From Nakamurella leprariae (lineage in GTDB: Bacteria > Actinomycetota > Actinomycetes > Mycobacteriales > Nakamurellaceae), in NCBI RefSeq assembly GCF_016918035.1, contig NZ_JAERWK010000020.1, positions 124,001 to 188,000 of the forward strand: 64,000 nucleotides of DNA, written 5' to 3'. The first letter of the stretch is position 1. Each line of letters starts with the position of its first letter. This document shows positions 49,512 through 58,004 of the stretch, in pieces. The notes below the pieces were generated by a model, which was not told where the DNA came from, searched no databases, and saw only the letters and a list, made by a program, of their open reading frames with translations. The position numbers and the translations under genes are program-made.

Positions 49512-49587
49512 GACGCTCCGACCGTACCGTTCGGCTCACATTGGCCTACGCATCGTAGTCATCGCGATGGATCCAGCGGAGCTGAGG

Positions 49588-50454
49588 TCAGGGGCGGCGT
49601 GCCGCCCACAGCGTGCGTCCGCCGCGGACCCACAGCTCGCCCAGCGCTCCCACCCGGCCGGACCCGTCCCCGGTGAGCGCCCGGAGCGTCGCCCGGTCGG
49701 TCTCCTCCAGCGCGTCGCCGGCCACCCGGGCGACCCGGGTCAGTTCCAGACGCGCCCACTCGCCGGCCGGCCCGTCGGCCGGCAGGGTCCGGTCGATCCG
49801 CAGCGGTCGCGTCTGCAGCAGCTCGAAGCCGGTGGCCCGGATGAGTGGCGCCCAGTCGATCCGGTGCTCGGCCGTCCCGGCGGCCCCGGCCGCGCGGATC
49901 CGTTGCTCGAACTCGGCGAACGCGACCGGCAGCAGCCGGGGCAGGCCGTCCATCTCGACGACGACCAGCAGGCCGCCCGGACGGAGTGCCGCGAGGAGGC
50001 CGCGGAACGCCGTGACCGGGTCGCCGACCTCGTGCAGCGCCGCCGACGACCAGATCACGTCCACATCGGCCGGCAGCGGGCCGTCGACGATGTCTGCGCG
50101 GACCGTGCGGACCCGGCCGGTGAGTCCGGCCGCCGCGGTGCGGGCCGTCACCCGCTCCAGCATGGCCGGGTCGGCATCCAGGGCAACGACATCCGCGGCC
50201 GGGAAGTGCCGGGCCAGCACGACGGTGCCGGTGCCGGTGCCCGCGCCGACGTCGAGCACCCGGGCGACGGGTCGGTCGCCCGCGGCCCCGCCAGCGAGGT
50301 CGGCGGTCAGGCCGACGGCCTGCTCGAGCAGGTCGGCGTGGACCTCGGCGTCCAGGTCGAGCAGGCGCGGCAGGAAGGTCGGGTCGCCGCCGTGGTGGTG
50401 GGCCGAGTGGTCGTGAGCGGCGGCATGGCGGTGGGCGTGGTGATGATGGGGCAC
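49588..50454 (-). CDS. Class I SAM-dependent methyltransferase with His-rich N-terminus
   Basis: A 288-residue protein. The first 22 residues hold about eleven His (HHHHAHRHAAAHDHSAHHH), which suggests metal binding. Then come the methyltransferase motif I VLDVGAGTGTGTVVLA, the Asp in VVALDADPAML, VDVIWSSAALHEV and LRPGGLLVVVEMDG. GTG 50454 is the start, directly before the His run. Divergent from an XRE-cupin regulator with a 48-bp shared promoter region, an arrangement that points to direct control. Substrate unknown. Confidence 0.88.
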   Translation of the reverse strand: MPHHHHAHRHAAAHDHSAHHHGGDPTFLPRLLDLDAEVHADLLEQAVGLTADLAGGAAGDRPVARVLDVGAGTGTGTVVLARHFPAADVVALDADPAMLERVTARTAAAGLTGRVRTVRADIVDGPLPADVDVIWSSAALHEVGDPVTAFRGLLAALRPGGLLVVVEMDGLPRLLPVAFAEFEQRIRAAGAAGTAEHRIDWAPLIRATGFELLQTRPLRIDRTLPADGPAGEWARLELTRVARVAGDALEETDRATLRALTGDGSGRVGALGELWVRGGRTLWAARRP

Positions 50455-50489
50455 GCCTCGAACCGTACGGCGGCCTTGCGGCTGTGTCA

Positions 50490-50495
50490 TACAGT
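50490..50495 (+). promoter_or_regulatory. -10 element of a probable leaderless promoter for the XRE-cupin gene
   Basis: TACAGT ends 7 bp before the ATG at 50503. That spacing places transcription start on or next to the start codon, as in actinobacterial leaderless genes. No ribosome site precedes this ATG. No convincing -35 box was found. Confidence 0.45.
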
Positions 50496-50502
50496 CTTGC
50501 GC

Positions 50503-51072
50503 ATGCAGCAAGATGCGGATCTGGACCGACTCGTCCGGCAGCGGATCCGGGCGCTGCGCACGGCGCGCGGCTGGTCGCTCGACGCGCTGGCCGAGCGCAC
50601 CCACCTGAGCCCGTCGAACCTGAGCCGGCTGGAGACCGGGGGCCGGCGCATCGCGCTCGACCAACTGGTGCCGATCGCCCGGGCGCTGGACACCACCGTC
50701 GACCACTTGCTCGAGTCGGGCGACGACGAGGACGTCGTCATCCGGCCCACCCACGACGCGGCCCGCGGCACCACCAGCTGGACGCTGGCACACGACCGCG
50801 CCCCGAACGGGCTGACCGTGGCCAAGATCCGGTTGACCGAACCGGCTCCGGCCCTGGACCGGGCCGGGGTGCATCCCGGGCGGGACTGGTTCACCGTGCT
50901 CTCCGGCGTGGCCGAGCTGCGGCTCGGCGATCGACTGCTGCTCGTCCCGACCGGTTCGGCCGCTGAGTTCTCCACCATGACGCCCCACGCGCTGGGCGCC
51001 CACGGCGGCACCCCGGCCGAGGTGCTGGTCATCCTGTCCCAGGACGGCCGGTCCGCCCATCTGCCGCGGTGA
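50503..51072 (+). CDS. XRE-family regulator with C-terminal cupin domain
   Basis: A 189-residue protein: XRE helix-turn-helix at residues 9-62 (RIRALRTARGWSLDALAERTHLSPSNLSRLETG), then a cupin barrel at about 110-185 with GRDWFTVLSGVAELRLGDRLLLVPTGSAAEF and TPHALGAHGG. This architecture senses small ligands or metals. It is divergent from the His-rich methyltransferase and probably controls it. Downstream, 51073-51369 holds no confident gene, only disconnected coding-like stretches on the minus strand. Confidence 0.9.
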   Translation: MQQDADLDRLVRQRIRALRTARGWSLDALAERTHLSPSNLSRLETGGRRIALDQLVPIARALDTTVDHLLESGDDEDVVIRPTHDAARGTTSWTLAHDRAPNGLTVAKIRLTEPAPALDRAGVHPGRDWFTVLSGVAELRLGDRLLLVPTGSAAEFSTMTPHALGAHGGTPAEVLVILSQDGRSAHLPR

Positions 51073-51369
51073 CCGCCTCGACGCCGAGGAGGTCGGTGTG
51101 ACAGGACGCCTCGAAGGTGGTGCCCTCGGCGGCCCGCAGCGGGTCATCGCTTCGACCCGGCGCAGGATCTCCTGGCCGTGGGAGCGCTCGGCGGCCGAGC
51201 GGTGATCAGCACGCGGCGGGCCGCTACGGCGGCGCGGGCCCGGGGTGCTCGACGGCGTGATCGGAGCGGGGCGGGCGGCGACGGTGCTGGTCTCCCTTGC
51301 TGCAACGCCGGGCGCCGGCGGGATGGTCCGGGCCTGGCGGTCCGCACGATCACCGTGCGATCGGGAATC

Positions 51370-52791
51370 TCAGGCCAGCAGCAGCATCGCCCCGCCGAGC
51401 ACCACCGCGGCGACCAGCACGCTGCGCACGATGACCCGCATGGCGCTGCCCGGCAGCCGCTCCCCCGCGGCCAGCGTGACCGCGGTGGCCAGGGCGATGC
51501 GCGGCGGCGAGGCGATGATCGCGAAGGAGCCGGCCACGTTCTGCCCGGCCAGCGCGACCAGCGGGTCGGCACCCAGGTTGGCCGCCGCGGCCGACGTGGC
51601 GGACGAGAACATGGCAGCGGCACCGGTGTTGGAGCCGGTCAGATAGCCGCCGAGGGCGCCGATGGCCGGGATGGTCGCGACGAATCCGAAGCCGAGGTGG
51701 GCGGCGGTGGTGGCCAGGTGCTCGGCCATGCCGGTGGCGGCCATGACGATGCCCAGCACCATGAACACCAGCGCGTTCGCCGCGGTCGGCACCCAGCGGC
51801 GCAGCGCCCCGCGGGCGACGGCCGCCCGGTCGACCGGGACGCCGGACGCGGTGATGGCCACGACCGCCGCCACGATCAGCCACAGCGCCGGGCTGCTCAG
51901 CCAGTCCAGCCAGTCGGCGGTGTCGGTGACGGCGAGCAGCGCGGTCGAGGCCAGGATGCCCGCCACCAGCACCAGGTGCGGCACCACCGAGCGGACCAGC
52001 GGGGCCGAGATGCGCGGCAGCGGACCATGGGTCAGCCGGGTGACCATGAGCAACCCGGCCATCACCGCGGCCGGGGCGAGCACCCCGGACAGCGGCGTGC
52101 CGATGAGGACGTTGGCGCCGAGCAGCACGCCCCACTCGACCACGATCACCCCGGCGGCCAGGGCCAGCTGCCGGGCGTCCGGCCGGCCGACCAGCACGCC
52201 GAGCACGGCGACCATGCTGACGATCAGCACCACCGGGGTGAGCAGGGCGGACTCGACACCGAGCGCGTGCAGGTCCTCGCCGCCGAGCTGGGCGGCGATG
52301 AGGGTGCCTGGGCCGAGCGAGCCCCACGGCACCAGCACCATGCCCAGCAGTGAAGCCAGCACGGCCTTGGCCGGCGGCAAACCGAGCTGGACCAGCAGCG
52401 GCGCGGTGATGACCACGCCGAGACCGAAGCCGGTGACCGATTCCATGAACGGGGTCATGCCGAACACCAGCAGCAGCAGGGTGACGGTGCGGTCGGCGCC
52501 GGACTCGGTCTCCCGCAGCCACGACGCGATGCGGTCCTGCGCGCCGGTGCGGGCCATCGCCGTGGCCAGCCCGACCCCGCCGAGCAGCAGCAACGCCACC
52601 TCGAGCACGGTCGGTCCCATGTCCGCGACCGTGGCCTGCACCACGTCGCCGGTGGGCCGGAACGCGACCGCGGTGCCGAGCAGCGCGGTGCCGAGCCCGG
52701 CCACGCCCGCCCACAGCGACGGGACCCGGGTGGCCAGCAGCACCAGCACCACGACGATCGGGGCGAGGGCGACCAGGAAATGCCAGACCAC
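51370..52791 (-). CDS. L-lactate/glycolate permease (LctP family)
   Basis: A 473-residue transporter with about 12-14 helices. LLVFGMTPFMESVTGFGLGVVITAPLL and GYLTGSNTGAAAMFSSATS, then AGQNVAGSFAIIASPPRIALATA, are the conserved LctP/GlcA segments. It imports lactate or glycolate with protons. It is shorter than E. coli LldP (551 aa), as in many actinobacterial forms. The start is GTG 52791 with GGGGAGC upstream. No lactate dehydrogenase gene is adjacent. Confidence 0.88.
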   Translation of the reverse strand: MVWHFLVALAPIVVVLVLLATRVPSLWAGVAGLGTALLGTAVAFRPTGDVVQATVADMGPTVLEVALLLLGGVGLATAMARTGAQDRIASWLRETESGADRTVTLLLLVFGMTPFMESVTGFGLGVVITAPLLVQLGLPPAKAVLASLLGMVLVPWGSLGPGTLIAAQLGGEDLHALGVESALLTPVVLIVSMVAVLGVLVGRPDARQLALAAGVIVVEWGVLLGANVLIGTPLSGVLAPAAVMAGLLMVTRLTHGPLPRISAPLVRSVVPHLVLVAGILASTALLAVTDTADWLDWLSSPALWLIVAAVVAITASGVPVDRAAVARGALRRWVPTAANALVFMVLGIVMAATGMAEHLATTAAHLGFGFVATIPAIGALGGYLTGSNTGAAAMFSSATSAAAANLGADPLVALAGQNVAGSFAIIASPPRIALATAVTLAAGERLPGSAMRVIVRSVLVAAVVLGGAMLLLA

Positions 52792-52895
52792 GCGCTGCTG
52801 CTCCCCGCTGCCGCTCTCGTTCCCGGAACCGCATCGCCCGGGACCGCGAACCTAACCGACCGGCGGTGCCGTCCCGCGCATCGTCCGCGGCGGGA

Positions 52896-53300
52896 TCAGG
52901 GCTGCCGGCCGGCCGCGGAGCCGTCCCGCCGGCGACGCTCCTGCTCGCGCGCGTACATCGCCCGCGTCGGCCGCCTCCATCGCCGTTCCTCCTGCTCGAT
53001 GGACCGGTCCCGGCCCCGCCGGTTCAGCAGCCCGGTGAGCGCCTCGACGTCGGCATTGATCGGGAGACCCTGCGCCGCCGCCGCGGCGTCGTGCGGCTCG
53101 GTCGTGACGTCGCCGGCGATCTGGGGGCGACCCCGCCGCCATCGGCCGGCAGAACGAGTCCGGGAAGGACATCTCGTCGCCGGCGCTCACCGGGTGGTCG
53201 CTGGCGCGGACCACGAGCACGTCGGCTGTCCTCGTCCACCCGGGTGACCGCCCACAGACCCATCGGGATCTCGGCTGCCAGGTGATCGATGACCAGCTCG
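52896..53300 (-). pseudogene. Frameshifted relic of a GAF-GGDEF (diguanylate cyclase) gene
   Basis: Three reading frames together rebuild a GAF domain: DTASELVIDHLAAEIPMGLW / VTRVDEDS, then in a second frame DVLVVRASDHPVSAGDEMSF / PDSFCRPMAAG, then in a third PQIAGDVTTEPHDAA. The third frame continues into INADVEALTGLLNRRGRDRS, the opening of a GGDEF domain (usual form D-x-LTGLxNRR). It ends in EQEERRWRR and a basic tail with a stop at 52896, so the GGDEF catalytic core is lost. The flanking stretches 52792-52895 and 53301-53628 show no intact gene. Confidence 0.6.
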
Positions 53301-53628
53301 CTCGCCGTGTCGACCGTCCGGACCGGCTGCAGACGGGGAGCCACCGTCGTCACGGGACGAACATGCTCCGGCAGCGGTGTGAGGCCGCCGCAGCCCACAG
53401 CGGCCCAGCAGTTGCCGGCCGACGCGACCCCGGCGATCATTCGCGCGACCCCATGCCTGCTCGAGCTCGGACGCCCCGGAGCCGACGAGCACCACCCCGC
53501 GGAGCCCGACGACCCCGTCGACCGGCTCCGAAGCGAGCACCACACCGGCTCCCCCGCTGGCCGACGTCCCGCCGCCGAGGTGCCCGCAACCGGATTGCGG
53601 CTCGTTGCCGGGCCGGCCAGGCCCGTCG

Positions 53629-54186
53629 TCACTGCGGCAGCGCGCCGCCCAGCACCCCGAACAGCTTGCGCACCGGATCGGTCTCCTTCTGCGACCCGTG
53701 CTCGCCGGCCGGCGGGCGCGGGTACTGCTCCCAGTCCCCCGTGCCCTCGATGACCTGGTAGTGGTCGCGGATGAGCCGGCGGGTCAGGATCCGCCACTCC
53801 CCGTCCCGCTTCTCGAAGACGTCCAGGTACCGGCCGCCGGCCAGGTAGTCGTAGTCCGGCCGACCGTCCTGGCCCGGCTCGCGATGGAAGACCTGCCAGT
53901 AGGTCTCGCCGTGCGCTCGATCGCCGTGCACCCGCAGCAGGATGTTGCCGAGGAAGTGGGTCGAGGAGCGCAGGCTCTCCAGGAACGGCCAGATGACGTC
54001 GATGAACTCGTGGGCGTTGCCGCTGAACGACACGTGGTCGTCGGTGCCGTCCGGCCAGTAGCACCCCCGCAGGGTCTCCTGGTCCCGCCGGTCGATGCCG
54101 TGGCAGTACCGGTACAGGCAGTCGCGGATCGCCTCGCGGTCCAGCAGGTCCTGCACCGTGTTCGGGTAGTGCTCCACGTCCGACAT
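53629..54186 (-). CDS. SnoaL-like/NTF2-fold protein
   Basis: A 185-residue SnoaL_4-type cone-barrel protein: VQDLLDREAIRDCLYRYCHGIDRRDQETLRGCYWPDGTDDH, then HFLGNILLRVHGDRAHGETYW and RYLDVFEKRDGEWRILTRRLIRDHY. These occur as dehydratases, isomerases or hydroxylating accessories in aromatic and steroid breakdown. GAGGAGAGGGAACGG precedes the ATG. It follows the SDR at 54246 by about 60 bp on the same strand. Confidence 0.9.
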   Translation of the reverse strand: MSDVEHYPNTVQDLLDREAIRDCLYRYCHGIDRRDQETLRGCYWPDGTDDHVSFSGNAHEFIDVIWPFLESLRSSTHFLGNILLRVHGDRAHGETYWQVFHREPGQDGRPDYDYLAGGRYLDVFEKRDGEWRILTRRLIRDHYQVIEGTGDWEQYPRPPAGEHGSQKETDPVRKLFGVLGGALPQ

Positions 54187-54217
54187 CCGTTCCCTCTCCT
54201 CGGTGCTCGTGTCCGGG

Positions 54218-54245
54218 TCGCCGATCGCCGATCGCCGATCGCCGA
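54218..54245. repeat. Four tandem copies of TCGCCGA
   Basis: TCGCCGA occurs four times head to tail between the SDR stop and the SnoaL-like gene. It is a short slippage-prone repeat with no evident function. The GATCGGCGATCG words are self-complementary and could form small hairpins after the SDR stop. Confidence 0.75.
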
Positions 54246-55037
54246 TCAACTCAGGTGCCAGCCGCCGTCCACGAACACGGTCTGGCCGGTGACGTACCCG
54301 GCCAGCGGCGAGGCCAGGTAGAGGACGGTGGTCGCGATGTCCTCCGGGCTGCCGGCTCGGCGCAGCGCGAGTTGCGACAGCGTCTGCTGCTTGGCCACCG
54401 CCCGCGGATCGTCCTCCGCCCACTGGGTGAGCCGGGTCTCGATGTAACCGGGCGAGACCGCGTTGACCCGGATGCCGCACGGTCCCCACTCCTGGGCACA
54501 CGCTCGGGTCACGTTCTCCAGCCCCGCCTTGGACGTCGAGTAGCTCAGGCGTTGCGGCAGGGCCTTCTCGGTGACCAGCGAGGTGATGTTCACGATCGCA
54601 CCGCCGCGGTCGTGCGACCGCATCGCGCGGTACGCCAGCTGACTGCCGCGCAGCGCACTGGAGGTGTTGTCGCGGAACACCTCCTCGAAGACGTCGAGAT
54701 CCACGTCCTCCGCGCCCTGGTGGCTGACCCGCCCGGCGTTGTTGACCCACACCGACACCGGCGGGAGCTCGCTGAGCGCACGCTCGATCGGCGCCCGGCA
54801 GTCGTCGGTGCTCAGCGACGTGGCCACGCCCGCGACGGTCCCGGCGGTCGCCAGCTCCGTGACCGCGCGGTCCAGCTCCGCGGCATCCCGGTCCACCAGC
54901 AGGATCGCCATCCCGGCGGCCGACTGCAGCGTCCGGGCGATCTCCAGCCCCAGGCCGCGCGCCGCGCCGGTGACCACGGCGGTGCTGCCGGCCATGGCGG
55001 CGAACGGTCGGGCGAAGTCCAACGGAACGGTCGGCAC
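54246..55037 (-). CDS. Short-chain dehydrogenase/reductase
   Basis: A 263-residue classical SDR: VVTGAARGLGLEIA, NNAGRVSHQG, catalytic Ser in NITSLVTEK, YSTSK for Tyr-Lys, and TGQTVFVDGGWHLS at the end. The GTG at 55037 is chosen because AAGGAG lies 6 nt upstream; the GTG at 55055 lacks one. VDRDAAE suggests NAD preference. It is divergent from the OYE-family gene and shares with it a promoter region holding GTAYACA repeats. Confidence 0.92.
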   Translation of the reverse strand: MPTVPLDFARPFAAMAGSTAVVTGAARGLGLEIARTLQSAAGMAILLVDRDAAELDRAVTELATAGTVAGVATSLSTDDCRAPIERALSELPPVSVWVNNAGRVSHQGAEDVDLDVFEEVFRDNTSSALRGSQLAYRAMRSHDRGGAIVNITSLVTEKALPQRLSYSTSKAGLENVTRACAQEWGPCGIRVNAVSPGYIETRLTQWAEDDPRAVAKQQTLSQLALRRAGSPEDIATTVLYLASPLAGYVTGQTVFVDGGWHLS

Positions 55038-55066
55038 GAGCGACTCCTTCGTCACTGAACGACAGA

Positions 55067-55173
55067 TTGTGTACTGGAAGTATCATTCGATCGCGAACGC
55101 GGTACACACACCGGCGGATCTGAGCGCACGCTTCCCGGCGCACGACCCGCAGGCTATCGTGCGCGGTATACAA
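55067..55173. promoter_or_regulatory. Three GTAYACA-type repeats in the SDR/OYE divergent region
   Basis: TTGTGTAC (55067-55074), GGTACACA (55101-55108) and GGTATACAA (55165-55173) are variants of a (T)TGTRTACC / GGTAYACAA word. The first is inverted relative to the other two. GntR/FCD-type operators often look like this. They lie between the divergent SDR (55037) and OYE (55230) starts. No regulator gene is in the visible part of the island. Confidence 0.4.
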
Positions 55174-55229
55174 CCCGCTACCCCAACCGTCGCCGCGCGG
55201 ACGGGGTACCCGCCACCTTGGGGTCACCG

Positions 55230-57227
55230 ATGACCGTTCCCTCCGTGCCGCCGGACGCGTCCGTCCCGCCCATCGATCCGGGACCGGATCCTGCGACGGC
55301 GTTGATGCTGCAACCGATGTCGCTGGGCCGGCTGCGACTGCGGAACCGGGTTGCGGTGAGCGCGCACGTCACCAACCTGGCCACCGCCGATCGGCTGGCG
55401 TCGGCCCGGCACGCCGCGTACTACGCCGAGCGGGCCCGGGGTGGCGCCGGCCTGATCGTGGTCGAGTCCCTGGCCGTGCATCCGACCGCCGGGTCGTCCC
55501 GACTGTCCATGCAGGCGTTCGACGACGGCATCACCGCCGCCATGAACCAGGTCGCCGCGGCCGTGCAGGCCGAAGGCGCTGCGGCCTTCGCCCAGCTGAA
55601 CCACGGTGGCCGCGAGCACAATCCGATGACCACCCGGCGGGAGTTGTGGTCGGCCTCGGACCTGACGTCGCGACAGCGGCGGGAGCGACCGCACGCCATG
55701 ACGGTCGCCGAGATCGATGCGGTGGTGGACGCCTTCGCCGCGGCCGCCGACCGGCTGGCCCGGTCCGGTCTGGACGGCTTGGAGGTGAACTCGGGGCACG
55801 GATACCTGTTGCACCAGTTCCTGTCTCCGCTGGCCAACCGGCGCACCGACGAGTACGGCGGCTCACTCGCGCAGCGATGCCGCTTCCCCGAGCGGGTGCT
55901 GGCCGCCGTCCGCGCCGCGGTCGGTCCGGACTTCCCGCTGGGCGTCCGGTTGTCCGGGAGCGAGTTCCTCGACGGTGGCATCGACCCGGAGATGGCCGCG
56001 GCCATCGCCCGTCGACTGGTCGCCGCCGGGAACCTCGACTACGTGTCGGTCTCCTGGTCCACCTACGAGACGCTCGACACCGTCATCCCCGACATGGCCT
56101 ACGGGCAGATCCCGTTCACCGACCTGGCCGGCGTGATCCGGCGCGCGGTCGCCCCGGTGCCGGTGATGACGGCCGGCCGGATCGGCACCCCGGCGGCGGC
56201 CGAGGCGGTGCTGGCCCGCGGGGACGCCGACCTGGTCGCCATGACCCGCGCCCAGATCGCCGACCCGTACCTGGTCCGCAAGGTCGAACAGGGCCGCAGC
56301 CAGGACATCCGCTGGTGCATCGGCTGCAACCAGGGCTGCATCGGCTACACGTTCCTCGGAGGTGACCTGTCCTGTCTGCAGAACCCGGCCGCCGGGGACG
56401 AGCTGCACGACGCCGGCGAGGACCCGCCGCCCGCGGCGACACCCCGCCGGGTGGTCGTGGTCGGCGGTGGGCCCGCCGGCATGGAGGCCGCCTGGTACGC
56501 CGCGGCGTGCGGGCACCGGGTCACGCTGTTCGAGGCCGGAGCGCAGCTCGGTGGCCTGCTGGCGCACGCCGAGTCGCTGCCGTCCCGGGCGGACCTGGCC
56601 GGGGTGCGGTCCTACCGGGAGCGGATGCTGCGCCGGTACGGGGTCGACGTGCGGTGCGAGATCCGCGCCGGAGTCGACGACATCCAAGCCCTGGAACCCG
56701 ATGTCGTGGTGATTGCGACCGGCTCGCGGCCCGAGGCGACCAGCGGGATGGTCCGGGGTTCGGAGTGGGCGTTCACCGCCCCGGCCGGCGAGCTCGGTCG
56801 CTGCGTGGTCGTCGACGGCGAGGGCACCATGACGGCGCTGACCGTCGCCGAAGCGCTGGCCGCCCGCGGCGCCACCGAGGTGACCCTGGTCGCCGCGGCG
56901 GGCGCCCCGGGCAACCAGATCGTCGGGATCAGCCTGCTGCCCGCCCAGCGGCGACTGCGGGCCACCGGGGTGCGGCAGCTCGGTCTGCACGAGCTGGGCG
57001 AGATCGGCGACGGGACAGTCGTGCTCACGGACGTGCTGAACGGCACCAGCGAGGTGCTGGCTGCGGACCACGTGGTGATCCCCGGAGCCCGGCGCAGCGA
57101 CACCACCCTGGCCGACGCCCTGGCCGGCCGGGTGGGTCAGCTGCTGGTGGCCGGCGACGCGCTGGCCCCGCGGCAGGCCATCGAGGCGATCCGGGACGGA
57201 CGACGAGTGGCCCGCTGGATCCGGTGA
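55230..57227 (+). CDS. OYE-family FMN/FAD/4Fe-4S oxidoreductase (2,4-dienoyl-CoA reductase-like)
   Basis: A 665-residue multidomain flavoenzyme. The N-terminal OYE barrel (LRNRVAVSAHVTN, AFAQLNHGGRE, GLEVNSGHGYLLHQFLSP, NRRTDEYGGS, VMTAGRI) is followed by the Fe-S motif CIGCNQGCIGYTFLGGDLSC and an FAD/NAD domain (VVVVGGGPAGMEAAWYAA, later IATGSRP). This matches dienoyl-CoA reductase, trimethylamine dehydrogenase and steroid/bile-acid reductase relatives. ATG 55230 follows GGGG. It probably reduces an activated C=C bond in the substrate of this island. Convergent with the cupin gene. Confidence 0.93.
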   Translation: MTVPSVPPDASVPPIDPGPDPATALMLQPMSLGRLRLRNRVAVSAHVTNLATADRLASARHAAYYAERARGGAGLIVVESLAVHPTAGSSRLSMQAFDDGITAAMNQVAAAVQAEGAAAFAQLNHGGREHNPMTTRRELWSASDLTSRQRRERPHAMTVAEIDAVVDAFAAAADRLARSGLDGLEVNSGHGYLLHQFLSPLANRRTDEYGGSLAQRCRFPERVLAAVRAAVGPDFPLGVRLSGSEFLDGGIDPEMAAAIARRLVAAGNLDYVSVSWSTYETLDTVIPDMAYGQIPFTDLAGVIRRAVAPVPVMTAGRIGTPAAAEAVLARGDADLVAMTRAQIADPYLVRKVEQGRSQDIRWCIGCNQGCIGYTFLGGDLSCLQNPAAGDELHDAGEDPPPAATPRRVVVVGGGPAGMEAAWYAAACGHRVTLFEAGAQLGGLLAHAESLPSRADLAGVRSYRERMLRRYGVDVRCEIRAGVDDIQALEPDVVVIATGSRPEATSGMVRGSEWAFTAPAGELGRCVVVDGEGTMTALTVAEALAARGATEVTLVAAAGAPGNQIVGISLLPAQRRLRATGVRQLGLHELGEIGDGTVVLTDVLNGTSEVLAADHVVIPGARRSDTTLADALAGRVGQLLVAGDALAPRQAIEAIRDGRRVARWIR

Positions 57228-57257
57228 GATTCCGCGGGCGGCGTCGGTGCAGCCGGG

Positions 57258-58004
57258 TCAGGCCAGGCCCAGCTCGTCCAGCAGGCCGCGGAACACCCCG
57301 GTGAGGGCGGTGCCGTCCAGGGTCTCGGCGTAGCCAGGCACCATCAGCACCGCGGTCTCGCCCTGGTCGTGCACGGTCAGGCCGCCGTCCAGTTCGTTGT
57401 GTCCCAGGTGCAGCTCCCAGGCCGACAGCGCCCGCAGTGCGCGACCGAAGGTGTCTCGCGGACAGGCGATCTCGCCCGCCCGCGTGGTCACCAGCACATC
57501 CTGGTCCCGGACGGTGAAGGTGAATCCGCCGATGGATCCCGACCGGTCGACGGTGATCGGCCGCGTCCCGCGCAGCGCCCACAGCGGGTTGTCCGGCATG
57601 ATCTCCAGCGTCACCCGGCGCTTGCCGTCCCCGGAGAAGGTGCGGTGCGCGACGGCGTTCGGCAGCTTGAACAGGTCACCGGTGCGCGCCAGGTAGCCGC
57701 CGTAGTGCTCGTCGCCGTCGGTCTCCTTGAACTCCACCCGCACCGACCCATGGACGATGTACAGGTAGGTGTCCCCGTCGTACACGGTGTTCCAGAACGG
57801 CAGCTGGTCGGCGGCACCGGTCGACTCCCACAGCGCCATGGAGCCACTGCGGCCCAGTTCGACCGGCACATGGGTGGGCCGGTCGGCGGCCGCACCGAAG
57901 GCCAGCACGTTGGTCATCGAGAACAGCTCCGGCCGGCCGGTGATCGTCGACTCCCCCGGGTGCACCTGCAGACCGGCGAAGTCCGGGTGCAACTCGACGG
58001 TCAT
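57258..58004 (-). CDS. Cupin-domain protein
   Basis: A 248-residue protein with a central cupin barrel: DGDTYLYIVHGSVRVEFKE, GYLARTGDLFKLPNAVAHRTF, then VTLEIMPDNPLWALRG. It resembles the homogentisate-dioxygenase-like beta-barrel group, but the metal triad is not clear from sequence. It is translationally coupled to the upstream alpha/beta hydrolase (ATGA). A ring-cleaving or isomerising role in the island is possible. Confidence 0.75.
   Translation of the reverse strand: MTVELHPDFAGLQVHPGESTITGRPELFSMTNVLAFGAAADRPTHVPVELGRSGSMALWESTGAADQLPFWNTVYDGDTYLYIVHGSVRVEFKETDGDEHYGGYLARTGDLFKLPNAVAHRTFSGDGKRRVTLEIMPDNPLWALRGTRPITVDRSGSIGGFTFTVRDQDVLVTTRAGEIACPRDTFGRALRALSAWELHLGHNELDGGLTVHDQGETAVLMVPGYAETLDGTALTGVFRGLLDELGLA

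Noticed and set aside
51073-51369. Coding-like pieces on the minus strand (for example RAAEGTTFEASCHTDLLG)
   Set aside because: The pieces lie in different frames, have no start or ribosome site and match no family I can name. Too weak to call a pseudogene.
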